A stretch of DNA of 64,000 nucleotides from CAWCTB01 sp963798275 (GCA_963798275.1 CAWCTB010000053.1:1-64000), one strand, 5' to 3'; counted from the stretch's first letter, positions 38,822 to 47,688 are shown. The notes: a model not told the origin generated them from the letters alone. A program made the numbers and translations.

Positions 38822-40639
38822 ATGGTTAAGCTCAACTTACTGCTTCTTATTTGCCTTTTGCCCCTGAATCTTCTGGCCCAACTGGCACAGACAGATACCG
38901 TACTTGCTAATCTGAATGATCGAGGCGGAGATGCCGGTGAAACGGCTGGCCCGCTTGAACAACCTGCCGATGCGGGCCCAATGAATAAGTACGCAACCCC
39001 TTATGATGTAAAAGCTTGGGGTGTGGCTATGGATGCACAGCTCGGAACCACTGGCGTCACTACGAGGGGCCTCACTTCATTCAATTGTCTTGATTGCGAA
39101 TTTTCGGCAAAGGATGTAGGAAAGACGATTCAAATCCAGCAAGGCGCCGCTCCCAATGAGCCTTTCCTTACGACCATTGCAGCTTATGGCGGCACCCATC
39201 AGATAACCTTGGGATCGCCTGCAGCAAACTCGGCAAGCGGGCAGATGGTGATTTGGGGTACAGATGACAGCGCAGCGCTACAGGCGATCCTCGACTATGG
39301 CAAAAGGTCGAAGCTTGGCGGAACAATCTTATTCCCACCGGGCAACACAATTTTGTCTAACATCAGGTTTGACGCGTCTTACCCGTCTTTTGACATCAAG
39401 GGATCGTGCGGTCCATGGGGAGCCAGAGTGCTTGCGGTCTCTTCGGCCTTTCCTGCGCCGCAGTGCACTACCATCTTAGACGGTGCGAAGACTACAACGT
39501 TCGTTCTTCAGTGGGCGGAAAACGCCATTATTCACGGCTTTAACTTTATCGGCTTTGGGAACAGCGCTTCGGATGCCGGGGCATTCATTGATTTGTCTGG
39601 ACGACCTGATAACGGTGCAGAAACCCTAAATGTGTTAGTAGAGGACAACAGCTTTTGGGGTAAGTTCCAGCATGTCGTCGCCTCGCACATACTGGAAAAT
39701 GTGCAGGTTCGTCGTAATGCTTCAGGTTGTGCCGGCTACAGCTTCGTGGCGTTCGACTTTTCTCACAGTGGGTGGGGTTCTAATAAGATCGCGACAGACG
39801 ACAACTATGTCGACTTTCACAATACTCATTGTCCCCAAACCGCTGTTGCTGGCATCTGGATTAAGGGCAACACCTATTCTGCCAGGATTAAGACCGTGGC
39901 CATAGCGAACAAGGTGTTGAGCCTGGGATACACTTCGAGCCCGCCGTTTATCGTCGGGGAGCGAATAGCCCAAAGCGGATTGTCGGCAGCGTCGTTTCTT
40001 AACGGACAGACAGTCACGGTCCTGACCGTAGGAGGATCGGCGATTACCGCGGCTTTTGGACACGCGGATTACTCTGCTGCCGATGATGGTACATCAACAT
40101 CCCTGGCAGCTGGAGTCGCCAATCTGACAGCCAACCGCAACGAAGTCCAGAACCTGTCATCTGGCACGGCTGATGGTATCCGGGTTGAGACGTGTTTGTC
40201 CTGCACATTTCAAGACAACGACTTCGAGGGGTTCGCTTATTCGACAACGATGGTCAATAACCTTCATGTCGGGGGTATCAGCGTTCACATCGGCTCTAAC
40301 AAGTATTTTCGAGGGCAGTATGGCATTTTCTTGGATGGCTGCGCTTATTGCACCGTTGATCCGCAGTATATCGGCAGCGATCAGGCGATGAGTGGTATCA
40401 AGTATGCTAACTCGCACAACACCGTCATCTACACGCCGAACTTCTACTCGGCTAGTGGAAAGATGTACGTTGATGCCGGGGGCAATATCAATATTATGAA
40501 GCTCGGTCAGGGGATTGTAGACGCCAACAGCTTAACGATAAAGGGTTCCGGCGTCGGTTTGACCCACACGGTGACTATGCCGTGCGGTACTCTGATATTC
40601 AGCGGCGGCCTTCTCACTGGTGTAACAGGGACGTGCTAA
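38822..40639 (+). CDS. Secreted right-handed beta-helix protein (pectate-lyase-3-like)
   Basis: The ATG at 38822 is preceded by 'ggag' nine bases upstream and gives a signal peptide (LNLLLLICLLPLNLLAQ). After 'YDVKAWGVAMD', a usual opening of Pectate_lyase_3 proteins, comes 'GTDDSAALQAILDYG' and 'GGTILFPPGNTILS', then a series of irregular beta-helix turns with 'VLVEDNSFWG', 'VQVRRNASG', 'IWIKGNTYS', 'LTANRNEVQNL' and 'CTFQDNDFEGF'. At 605 residues it is long enough for a full helix plus caps. At the end of an exopolysaccharide locus it could be a lyase, an epimerase-like modifier or a structural binder of the polymer. Catalytic residues cannot be assigned. Confidence 0.7.
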   Translation: MVKLNLLLLICLLPLNLLAQLAQTDTVLANLNDRGGDAGETAGPLEQPADAGPMNKYATPYDVKAWGVAMDAQLGTTGVTTRGLTSFNCLDCEFSAKDVGKTIQIQQGAAPNEPFLTTIAAYGGTHQITLGSPAANSASGQMVIWGTDDSAALQAILDYGKRSKLGGTILFPPGNTILSNIRFDASYPSFDIKGSCGPWGARVLAVSSAFPAPQCTTILDGAKTTTFVLQWAENAIIHGFNFIGFGNSASDAGAFIDLSGRPDNGAETLNVLVEDNSFWGKFQHVVASHILENVQVRRNASGCAGYSFVAFDFSHSGWGSNKIATDDNYVDFHNTHCPQTAVAGIWIKGNTYSARIKTVAIANKVLSLGYTSSPPFIVGERIAQSGLSAASFLNGQTVTVLTVGGSAITAAFGHADYSAADDGTSTSLAAGVANLTANRNEVQNLSSGTADGIRVETCLSCTFQDNDFEGFAYSTTMVNNLHVGGISVHIGSNKYFRGQYGIFLDGCAYCTVDPQYIGSDQAMSGIKYANSHNTVIYTPNFYSASGKMYVDAGGNINIMKLGQGIVDANSLTIKGSGVGLTHTVTMPCGTLIFSGGLLTGVTGTC

Positions 40640-41033
40640 AACATGTAGAGCTACTGATAGCAAGAGTGGGCTACCGACGAGTGTGGATCTTGTAACCTTT
40701 GGCGGGCAGTCTGGGTGTTGATGCAGGAACAAGAGGTCGGGTTGCTCATCGGTGTTGATGGCCCTCAGCGATTGTCGCGGCGCCGGTGCAGTCGTGTTCG
40801 TCTTGACGTAGGGCGTAATACACTGCGTCGGCGTAAAGCAAGAGTTCTTGGAGTCGCTGGTCGTAACAATTACTTACAAATCGATCACGTCGCAAGAATC
40901 GGGGCGGGCTACGCTCAATCGGCGGTCATTGGGCAACAGATTGGAAACTGATTCGTAATACACGCAATGCATTGAGTCGTGCCACAACTTCGTCGTAAGT
41001 GTCCAAGACGATTCAATCGGGCGAGTCGACCCA
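40640..41033. other. Gene-free stretch after the exopolysaccharide locus
   Basis: Short frames have no protein character. The region marks the change from intact exopolysaccharide genes to a mosaic of gene fragments. No terminator hairpin with a T-tract was found directly after 40639. Confidence 0.4.
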
Positions 41034-41307
41034 ATGCATTGCCACGGAGACCGGTACGGGAATTTCAACCCTGCTGTGAGTTGGACGGCCGGAGCCGGCA
41101 CGATTACCCAATTAGGCGTGTTTACCGCTTTTGCAATCATGGTTAGTCCGGCAGTAACCATAACCGCCACTTCCACCCAGGACTCGACCAAGTTTGGAGT
41201 GGTAGCGCTCCCGGTAACTCTTGCGTCCAACGTGCAACCCATCGCTGTGGATGTGGGACGTACGCAGAATTATGTGAACGGCGCCTTTGTGACCGTGACT
41301 GTCGTTC
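41034..41307 (+). pseudogene. Fragment of a DUF3443-type protein with Ig-like spacer
   Basis: The reading 'NFNPAVSWTAGAGTITQLGVFTA' and 'VTITATSTQDSTK' is the usual Ig-like spacer of acidobacterial surface proteins. It is followed by 'QPIAVDVGRTQNYVNGAFVTVTV', which closely resembles the opening of DUF3443 domains. The sequence breaks there and the remaining domain, several hundred residues in the family, is missing. There is no start or signal peptide. Confidence 0.55.
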
Positions 41308-41355
41308 GAGAGTCTAACAGGCAGAGTGAGTCAGAAGACATGAGCAGAGACGCTT

Positions 41356-42300
41356 CTAGTTCTGCGGTTTCGGCGAAGTGGTCTGGGCCTCTTTCTTCAG
41401 AAGATTGTCCAAGGGTGATTTGATTCTCTGCGTGGCCGGATGATCTGGACCCAAAGTCTTTTCGTCAATCGCCAGAGCTCGCTGCAAAAGCGGTTCGGCC
41501 GCTGCGTAGTCGCCCTTGGCAGCGAGCAGAGTAGCGAGGTTGTCGAGGTCAGTCGCTACATCGGGGTGATCCGCTCCGAACTGTTTCTCGTCAATCCCCA
41601 GTGCCCGACGTAAGAGCGGCTTGGCTTGTCCATAATCCTTCTTTACATAAAGCAGTGCAGCAAGGTTGTTTAGGTCTTTTGCAACGCCAATATGGTCCGG
41701 CCCCAACGCTTCTTCATCAATCCCCAGAGCTCGCCGGTAGAGCGACTCCGCGCCGGAGTACCTGCTTTCCTTCCGAAGGAGGTCCGCCAGGTTGTTTAGG
41801 GTCATTGCTAGGTGGAGATTATCCAGTGGCAGTCCTTTCTCGTTGACCGCCAGAGCCCGCCAGTAGAGCAGTTCGGCTGCCCCGTAGTCTCCCTTTTCAT
41901 AAAGCAGTCCCCCGAGGTTGTTGAGATCGGCTGCAACGTTGGGATGATCAGGCCCCAAAGCTTTCTCGTCAATCGCGAGCGCTCGCCGGAAGAGCGCTTC
42001 GGCTTCCGTGTGGTCGCCCTTTGCATCTAGAAGGGAGGCCAGATTATTGAGCTCTGTCCCCACGCTGGCGTTATCCTGTCCGAATGCTTTTTCGTCAATC
42101 GCGAGAGCTCGTCGGTAGAGCGGCTCGGCACCGAGGTCGTCGCCTTTCGCCCGGAGAACCTCGGCGAGGTTGTTGAGACTCGTTGCGACACTGGGATGAT
42201 CTTGCCCCAATGACTTCTCTTTGACCGTGAGCGCATGCCGAAACAGCGGCTCGGCGCCTGCGTAGTTGCCGGCCTGTGCAAGACTCAGCGCGGTATTGCT
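41356..42300 (-). CDS. Kinesin-light-chain-type TPR repeat protein, 5' end lost
   Basis: At least six near-identical 42-residue repeats follow 'LNNLAxLLxxKGDYxxAExLxRRALAIDEKxLGPDHPxVA'. This is the TPR_12 pattern found in KLC/NPHP3-like and NB-ARC-associated proteins, and a protein-protein interaction role is usual. The C-terminus, 'LLKKEAQTTSPKPQN', looks natural. Gene finders would start at TTG 42210, but homologous repeat sequence (SNTALSLAQAGNYAGAEPLFRHALTVKEKS) continues upstream to about 42300. There it meets an AraC fragment on the other strand. The gene has therefore lost its beginning at a recombination joint and probably lacks a promoter. Confidence 0.75.
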   Translation of the reverse strand, partial: SNTALSLAQAGNYAGAEPLFRHALTVKEKSLGQDHPSVATSLNNLAEVLRAKGDDLGAEPLYRRALAIDEKAFGQDNASVGTELNNLASLLDAKGDHTEAEALFRRALAIDEKALGPDHPNVAADLNNLGGLLYEKGDYGAAELLYWRALAVNEKGLPLDNLHLAMTLNNLADLLRKESRYSGAESLYRRALGIDEEALGPDHIGVAKDLNNLAALLYVKKDYGQAKPLLRRALGIDEKQFGADHPDVATDLDNLATLLAAKGDYAAAEPLLQRALAIDEKTLGPDHPATQRIKSPLDNLLKKEAQTTSPKPQN

Positions 42301-42301
42301 G

Positions 42302-42460
42302 AGTACGATCAGGCATCTGCTGAACTCCTCCGAGCCGGTGGAAGCGATCGCGGAACGGCTCGGCTACATGGACACGTCGAACTTCAGCCGGACGTTTCGC
42401 CGCTGGTTCGGGGTTTCGCCTGCAAAATTTCGGCAGGCTGGAACCGACGCTGCCAAATAG
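42302..42460 (+). pseudogene. C-terminal fragment of an AraC-family regulator
   Basis: The plus-strand frame reads 'LLNSSEPVEAIAERLGYMD' and 'SNFSRTFRRWFGVSPAKFR', the second helix-turn-helix of AraC regulators with its conserved 'GY.D.SNFSR.FRRW.G.SP..FR' pattern, and then a short natural-looking tail. The first helix-turn-helix and the effector domain are absent. The fragment abuts the truncated TPR gene, which reads the other way. Confidence 0.75.
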
Positions 42461-42569
42461 CCATGAACCAGTTGCGGAATCGCTCGCGACGCGCTCGGTC
42501 ATGATGAAGTTTGCTTGTTCACTCGGACAGCCCGGCGCTCTGCGTCCGGATAACCAACTATTCGGAAGT

Positions 42570-42696
42570 TGTCGAGCTGCGAGCGCATCGTGCAGGCACC
42601 TGCGCCGAGTCGTCCCATCGAGCACGGTCTGGCAGGACAGGGTCTGCTGGCTCATGTGCAGGTGGCGAAGTATTGCATTCCTCTATTGGAGCTTGA
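42570..42696 (+). pseudogene. IS66-family transposase (TnpC) fragment
   Basis: One frame reads 'CERIVQAPAPSRPIEHGLAG' and 'GLLAHVQVAKYCIPL', matching the segment of IS66 TnpC between the zinc-finger-like region and the start of the DDE domain ('qaPaPsrpI.rGl.gpgLLAhv.vsKY.dhlPL'). Only about 40 residues are kept, with no start, DDE triad or end. Confidence 0.65.
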
Positions 42697-43007
42697 CTTT
42701 TCGCATGTTTCTTTTCAAACTGTGTTGTTCTACGGGTAGAGCGATGTGTCTCCGCTCTCCACGATGGGTTAACGCGAGGGCAGCCGCGCTAAGAGACGCG
42801 ATCCTCCTGGTGGCGGGATTATGTGTCTAAGCTTGAGCTCAAGCAGAAGCGTTGGACCGGGCACCCACCTGAAACAGAAAAAAGATGGACTCGCGTAGTT
42901 AAGGCGAATGAGGGCTTGCAATGATGGCGACGTCCACCACCGGAAGTGCCGCTGTCCTTCCGAAAGGAGAGAGGGAAGAATTCTCGACGAAACTTGGACG
43001 CTGAACA
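42697..43007. other. Gene-free stretch
   Basis: I see no coding pattern in these roughly 310 bases. A purine-rich 'aaaggagagagggaa' near 42961 could be a ribosome-site-like remnant for the membrane protein that follows. Confidence 0.35.
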
Positions 43008-43535
43008 GTGTTGTATGCTACATACTTGTTCTTAGCGGGGTGGAGCTACTTTAAGTTTTATTTTACGGCCTTCGGAATTGATTCCGGTTGGTTAGATCTT
43101 GGATTTAATGACACGGTAGCCAAAGGATTTTCTGTTCTATTTGGGCCAGCTGTCGGGCTTTCCATTGTCTACGGCATAGCTTTGCTGACTTCTGTCATAA
43201 TCGATATTGTATCCACTCGACGCAGGCGGTTTGGAGAGATGTTTGCGGCTGTAGTATTAGTTGGCTTGTTTCCTGCGATATATTGGCTTGCTCGAAATGC
43301 GGGAATTAACCACGCCAACGTGGATCGAGGCGAGTATACGTCTTTACCTACGGTTTGTTTTACTGCTGGCACTTGCGACTATCGTGGGAAGATGCTTTAT
43401 CTTAAAGGCGGGTTGCTGTACGTCTACCACCTTGTCTATGCAAGAATACCTGCAAAGGACTCATCCTGCCCCATTGATGTCTCCGAGCCTTCAGAATCCG
43501 TACCCCAACTCTCCCTAGTTCGACTAGCGACATAA
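43008..43535 (+). CDS. Hypothetical membrane protein
   Basis: The protein has 175 residues. Three hydrophobic segments are visible: 'MLYATYLFLAGWSYFKFYF', 'FGPAVGLSIVYGIALLTSVII' and 'MFAAVVLVGLFPAIYWLA'. A basic loop (STRRRRFGE) sits between the second and third. The C-terminal part has two cysteines in 'TVCFTAGTCDYRGK' that could form a disulfide outside. I do not recognise a family. The start is a TTG; an earlier start may be lost, since the first helix begins at residue 1. It lies 40 bases before another hypothetical gene. Confidence 0.5.
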   Translation: MLYATYLFLAGWSYFKFYFTAFGIDSGWLDLGFNDTVAKGFSVLFGPAVGLSIVYGIALLTSVIIDIVSTRRRRFGEMFAAVVLVGLFPAIYWLARNAGINHANVDRGEYTSLPTVCFTAGTCDYRGKMLYLKGGLLYVYHLVYARIPAKDSSCPIDVSEPSESVPQLSLVRLAT

Positions 43536-43575
43536 AAGATGTCTCGGTGGTTCACTATCAGAAGGAGGTTAGCCG

Positions 43576-44007
43576 ATGATCTTGCCCCGCAAAGCAATAA
43601 CTGTGTTCGCGAGCGGCTGTTGGATAATACTGGGCCTTGTAACAGTCTCTGGAGCTGACACTCTGTTCAAATATGAGAAGCCTGTTAAGATCGGTCGGGG
43701 AGCGCCGAACGGATCCAAAATAGCCTGGACGGACTGTCATGGCAAGAACCCCGAGAGCTTCGAAGCCCCTCCATACGCTCTGGATCCAGCAGATAACTGT
43801 GATCTGGGACCAAGTAGGTTCGGGCTGCGGTGTGCAGGCGAGGATTGCGTCGTGGACGATACCACGAAGTTGGAGAAGTACTTGCCTAGCATCCATGTCT
43901 ACAAGGGCGAGCGTGTACGTCTTCGGATAGATAGTCAATCTGTAGACATCGAGTACAAACCAGGAGCGACGGCGGTAGAATCTCAGACGCTGCACATCGA
44001 ACGCTAA
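43576..44007 (+). CDS. Hypothetical secreted protein
   Basis: The protein has 143 residues. The N-terminus is a signal peptide (RKAITVFASGCWIILGLVTVSGA). The mature part has five or so cysteines in 'WTDCHGKNPE', 'ADNCDLGPSRFGLRCAGEDC', suggesting disulfides, and ends in a beta-rich stretch with 'VYKGERVRLRIDSQSVDI'. The start is preceded by 'agaaggaggttagccg', a strong ribosome site. No family is recognised. It may form a unit with the preceding membrane protein. Confidence 0.6.
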   Translation: MILPRKAITVFASGCWIILGLVTVSGADTLFKYEKPVKIGRGAPNGSKIAWTDCHGKNPESFEAPPYALDPADNCDLGPSRFGLRCAGEDCVVDDTTKLEKYLPSIHVYKGERVRLRIDSQSVDIEYKPGATAVESQTLHIER

Positions 44008-44194
44008 GGAGGGCGCTTGTCCCTACCAAAAACTCGTTCTCGCTGACTGGTTGCACTCAGCGCGACGTGGCAATAGCCTCTGGTAATGCTGGCTGTCTTG
44101 GCTTTTTCCCTCGCCACTTTTCCAACCCTACCCCCGTTTCTTTCCAGACTCACTGGGACTGTTACAAGCGGTGCAAAGGCGTGGCTCTCGTGCA

Positions 44195-44320
44195 GACATC
44201 AACGATGCGTAGCGACGATGCAACAGAATGCCTGAAATTGAGGAGACGATTGCGATTGGTCAGATCAAGTAGGCGAGTACGAATCTTCTGAAGCCCAACC
44301 TCAGTATTACCCTCAAGAAA
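44195..44320 (-). pseudogene. N-terminal fragment of a DUF4011-type helicase
   Basis: The minus strand reads 'LEGNTEVGLQKIRTRLLDLT' followed by 'NRNRLLNFRHSVASSLRIVDV'. The 'LLDLTNRNRLLNF' block is the diagnostic opening of DUF4011, found at the N-terminus of very large superfamily-1 helicases often encoded in defence islands. Only about 40 residues remain; there is no downstream helicase sequence. The remaining parts of 44008-44572 hold nothing I can identify. Confidence 0.55.
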
Positions 44321-44572
44321 CCCCGGGCTCAGAGACGGATGGGATACGGCCTGCTGTGTTTCATGCGGTGATTCTTTACCCATACGCTCACAGGGCCTCA
44401 AGCGAACCAAGCTCAGTTGGCGGCGGCAAGTGCCTGTCGCGCACGTCTGTGATGCTGGACCGATTACTCCATCACGGGCAGGTGCTCAAAGCGGCAGGGT
44501 GGAAAAACCTAGTCCTGGGCCAACTCCGCTGATTCCATAACAATGTCGGCTCCCTCAACCTGAGTACACTCG

Positions 44573-45076
44573 GTGAATACCAAACCAACCAAGGCTCGGA
44601 AGAAGGAGCCGAATATATTGATTATAGGACTGGATTATCACCCCAGCTTTCAGCAAATCGCGTTTGTAGATAACGAGACCGGAGAATGCGGAGAACGACG
44701 ACTCCTGCACAAGGACGGAGAAGCCGAAAGGTTTTATGGCGAACTGGAGCAGCGAGGAGTCAAGGTGCGGATAGGGATGGAAGCAACGGGGCATGCCCGC
44801 TGGTTCGAGCGCTTAGTAGCCGAACTGGATTTCGAGCTGTGGATTGGAGACCCGGCCCGGATTCGAGCCAAGCGCGTGCGGAAGCAGAAGACCGATCGCC
44901 AGGACGCTGAGCTCATACTCACGCTGCTCATCGAAAATCGTTTTCCACGGGTCTGGGTACCGAGCCCGGAAAATCGGGATCTCCGCCAACTACTGTGGCA
45001 CCGGCATCGCCTAGTGCAAATGCGGACCCGGATCATGAGCCTTGCGGGCGTGGTCCGCCGCAAGCTCAGCCTCTAG
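44573..45076 (+). pseudogene. IS110-family transposase, N-terminal DEDD domain only
   Basis: The frame keeps the RuvC-like DEDD domain: 'IIGLDYHPSFQQIAFVD' (first Asp), 'VRIGMEATGHARWFE' (Glu) and 'KTDRQDAELILTLL' (two Asp). It stops at 'VVRRKLSL', before the C-terminal Tnp_20 domain with the catalytic serine. At 167 residues it is about half the family length, so it is inactive alone. The start used is a GTG; the sequence 'MNTKPTKARKKEPN' reads naturally. Confidence 0.8.
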
Positions 45077-45100
45077 GTTCTCAATTTTTCTGCTAACTCA

Positions 45101-45130
45101 GCCGGAGCCGTATTGGCTCCGGCTTTCGTT
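45101..45130 (+). terminator. Intrinsic terminator directly upstream of a group II intron
   Basis: A perfect 9-base stem (gccggagcc / ggctccggc; 45101-45109 and 45115-45123) with a five-base loop is followed by 'tttcgtt'. It lies 24 bases after the truncated IS110 stop. Bacterial class C group II introns are known to insert just behind such hairpins, which fits the intron beginning about eight bases further on. Confidence 0.8.
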
Positions 45131-45137
45131 GTACGCC

Positions 45138-45763
45138 GTGCATGTTAGACAGCTTGGAGGTGGAAGTCCTCTTCACAACCTGATGGAGGTGAAGTGATAG
45201 CGAAGCGCAAGGGCGTCACCGCGAGGTGGGGTCTGAAGCAAACGTGGAGCAACACGCGGGCCGATGAACAAAAAACCGGATGAAGAGGCCTACGGTGCCG
45301 GGCGAGCGGGCAACAAACCGCGAAGCCCATATCCATCAAGGGCACTGGTGGTAAATCCGGCGATCGTGCGTGGAGAGTGGTCGAACTTATCACGGGAGAT
45401 CTGCTGTGTGTCACGCATTTGTGACTGAGACATCGCGAGGTGTTCTGACCGCAGAGCAGAAGTCAGCCGAGGGCGTAGTAGTCGCGCGAGCGGCGAAGGC
45501 CCGAACGACAGGAAGGATTAGTAGTGCTTGGGTCTCGATGAGGGTATGGCACGAGCCATCCCGTTTCGGCGGGCCTCGGGCAGGCACGGCGCGGCGAAGC
45601 CGCAAAGGATGCTAGCCCGAGAAGTGAAACCCACACGGCGTCCCCGACCGCGAATCCCCAGCCCATCCTTTATGGGTGGGATTAACCTATCGAACCGCCG
45701 TATGCGGACCCGCATGTACAGTGTGTGGCAGGGAGAGTGGGTGACCACTCCCCCTATGCCGAT
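45138..45763 (+). mobile_element. Group II intron lacking its reverse-transcriptase gene
   Basis: The 5' part has typical domain I blocks: 'tggaggtggaagtcctct', 'gcgaggtggggtctgaag' and 'gcagagcagaagtcagccga'. The 3' part has a domain V hairpin (45693-45730: 'gaaccgccgtatgcgg' ... 'cgcatgtacagtg') and a short domain VI ending in 'ccctatgccgat'. These match the conserved ends of bacterial group II introns; the intron likely begins at 'gtgcatg' (45138). The approximately 625 bases leave no space for the intron-encoded protein normally found before domain V. Splicing or mobility would need a protein from elsewhere. The exact ends are inferred. Confidence 0.72.
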
Positions 45764-45810
45764 TGGTCGCATGCACTGGCTACTGATTCTGACCTCCCCC
45801 CCATCTTCAG

Positions 45811-46008
45811 TCCAAGGATAATGAGACTTTCTCCGGTTTTACCCAATCGCTGATCGCCGTGCTTGCGGGCCTACGAGTACCCTTCATCTGCGCTGATACC
45901 CACGAAATGGGTGAAGAAATTCTCGCCCCATACTTGCATCAGGTGCACCTGTATTGCTGGCTGGAAAGAAACGGATTTGGCCCTGCCCTGATCGACGGCG
46001 ATCTATGA
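45811..46008 (+). pseudogene. Unrecognised coding remnant downstream of the intron
   Basis: A frame with good protein character and no start reads 'FTQSLIAVLAGLRVPFICAD', then 'THEMGEEILAPYLHQVHLY' and 'WLERNGFGPALIDGDL', and ends at TGA 46006-46008. It looks like the C-terminus of a globular protein. A distant resemblance to the end of ERCC4-type nuclease domains is possible, but I cannot support it. Confidence 0.35.
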
Positions 46009-46095
46009 TCAGCGCATCGATTCAATTGCCAAAGGTGTCCGCACTTGGCCCGATGCAATTTCTGCGCACCACAGGCCCCATTCACCTGAAGACGA

Positions 46096-46860
46096 TCACA
46101 GCGTCAGTTTGCGGCGCAGTATGCCAGCTAAGCCGAGAACGCCGGAGCCAAACAATGCGATACTGCCAGGCTCAGGTACCGAAGGAGCCGTATTGTAAAG
46201 CATGAGATCCGAAACGAGAGTTGCCGTTTGAGTCGTGTAGGCAAATTCATTTACCGAGTGAATGCCGAAGTTGAGTGGGTCGCTCTCTGACTGCGGGGGA
46301 AGTCCAAACTGCGAAAAATCATACAGACTATAAGGCTGATTATAAAAGCCAAGTTGATTGTAGCTGATGGTGCCGTTGGTGACGGCACTGAAAATCGGAG
46401 CGAAGTAGTTTTGGATGTCAATCCCCTCGATCGCGCCAACGTCTGACCTGTTTTCTATCGATCCCACGATGAGCTCGCTCTCGCTGTAAATAAGTGCTCC
46501 ATTGAGACCCACTACAGAGTAGGTGAAGTTCGCGTAGTGGCTGGCATCGAACAGCGCCTGCGTGCTTGGGCTGTCACGGAAGTCTGGAGTCAGTAGTTGG
46601 AATCCTCGTTGGCTGCCAAGATTAACCGGAATGAGTTGAATGCTGTTCGGGTCGATGGCAGTGACTACGACGTTATTGTTGAGATCTACCGTAACGGCTT
46701 CGCCGGCGAATGTCCCGAACGAAAACAAGATGTCTCCGATGCTGCAGGTCGTCCCCATTAATCCTCCAACGGGGCCTGCTTGGCATGCGGAAGCAGAGGC
46801 ACTACTCGCCCAAGCGAGTAATAAACAGCAAAGGAACATAAGACGTTCTAGACGCTTCAT
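46096..46860 (-). CDS. PEP-CTERM sorting-domain protein
   Basis: The protein has 254 residues. The signal peptide (RLMFLCCLLLAWASSASASA) and the C-terminal sorting tail ('VPEPGSIALFGSGVLGLAGILRRKL': PEP motif, membrane helix, basic end) frame a beta-rich, low-lysine body. Such proteins are processed by an exosortase and placed at the surface with the exopolysaccharide. No exosortase gene is in this window. Other frames give only a short overlapping shadow. It is intact, unlike the PEP-CTERM gene at 53169. Confidence 0.88.
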   Translation of the reverse strand: MKRLERLMFLCCLLLAWASSASASACQAGPVGGLMGTTCSIGDILFSFGTFAGEAVTVDLNNNVVVTAIDPNSIQLIPVNLGSQRGFQLLTPDFRDSPSTQALFDASHYANFTYSVVGLNGALIYSESELIVGSIENRSDVGAIEGIDIQNYFAPIFSAVTNGTISYNQLGFYNQPYSLYDFSQFGLPPQSESDPLNFGIHSVNEFAYTTQTATLVSDLMLYNTAPSVPEPGSIALFGSGVLGLAGILRRKLTL

Positions 46861-47394
46861 TGCTGCCCCTTTAGTCGGACCACTCTTGACCCAGCAGCCC
46901 CGATCCGAGCAGCAGCAGGCCGCTTGGTTCGGGAGTTACCGCGCATCTGTCTTTCCCATCCACGGCCTGGCTGGCACCAGGAGACGTGATTCTCTAGCCG
47001 GAATTTCCGTTTTAGCTCCTAACAGCCTCACACTATATACCCACCAAGGAATTCCATCGCATGTTTATTTTCTTACGCGCTCAAGTTGTTGAGCGAGTAG
47101 GCATAAAGAACGGGACATAGTGGAACGGTCCTCAAATCAATGCGGCTGTCTCGCCCGCACCGGTCAGCACTCGATGAACTGAGCGATACTCATCCTGCCC
47201 GCCTCACACGCTCCAGTCAGGATGTCATTCTGGTGGGGCCGCTTCTGGGGACAGGTGGCCCTTTTCCGTGTTCTAGCCAAGCTGGATCATGATATGCTCT
47301 GACCACCAACATCCATTTAATTCTACGCCTTCAACGCATTCGCAGTCGTTGGGGGCAATTTTTCATGCCACGATTTCAAACTGCACCACCACCC
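46861..47394. other. Gene-free stretch between PEP-CTERM and small hypothetical genes
   Basis: These 534 bases show no supported frame. The part next to 46861 must carry the PEP-CTERM promoter. I see no sigma-54-type GG-N10-GC element there. Around 47100-47280 the sequence looks like non-coding debris. Confidence 0.4.
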
Positions 47395-47688
47395 TTATTC
47401 CCTTAGAGATGTTCTCAACGCGGTTTCGAGGTAGGCAAACTGGAAAGTGTAAATCTGGTAGTCGTCACAGAACTTGTCGCAGACGCCGCCACGGAGAACT
47501 TTGTAGCCGTTTTCGTCGATGTAATTGAAGGAACGGAAACGAATGGTAGTGGTCTCTAAACCGTCAAAGCAGTAGGTGCGGCCGTCAGCGAAGCGTGCGA
47601 CAGGAACAAATGGTGAGGCATCGGTGTAACTGAATTTGTCGATCTCGAAATCTTCTCGCGTGTTCAGCTTCTGCACCAACTTTGCCAT
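47395..47688 (-). CDS. Hypothetical small protein
   Basis: The protein has 97 residues from ATG 47688, which is preceded by a perfect 'ggagg' eight bases away; the longer frame upstream lacks a site. It is acidic and aromatic, with 'FEIDKFSYTDASPFVPVARF', 'DGRTYCFDGLETTTIRF' and 'VCDKFCDDYQIYTFQFAYLE'. No signal peptide or membrane helix is present and I do not recognise a family. The stop is followed by no clear terminator. Confidence 0.55.
   Translation of the reverse strand: MAKLVQKLNTREDFEIDKFSYTDASPFVPVARFADGRTYCFDGLETTTIRFRSFNYIDENGYKVLRGGVCDKFCDDYQIYTFQFAYLETALRTSLRE

Noticed and set aside
41356..42210. Regular approximately 126-base DNA periodicity resembling a repeat array
   Set aside because: It is explained by the tandem TPR coding repeats; there are no constant repeats with unique spacers, so it is not a CRISPR array.
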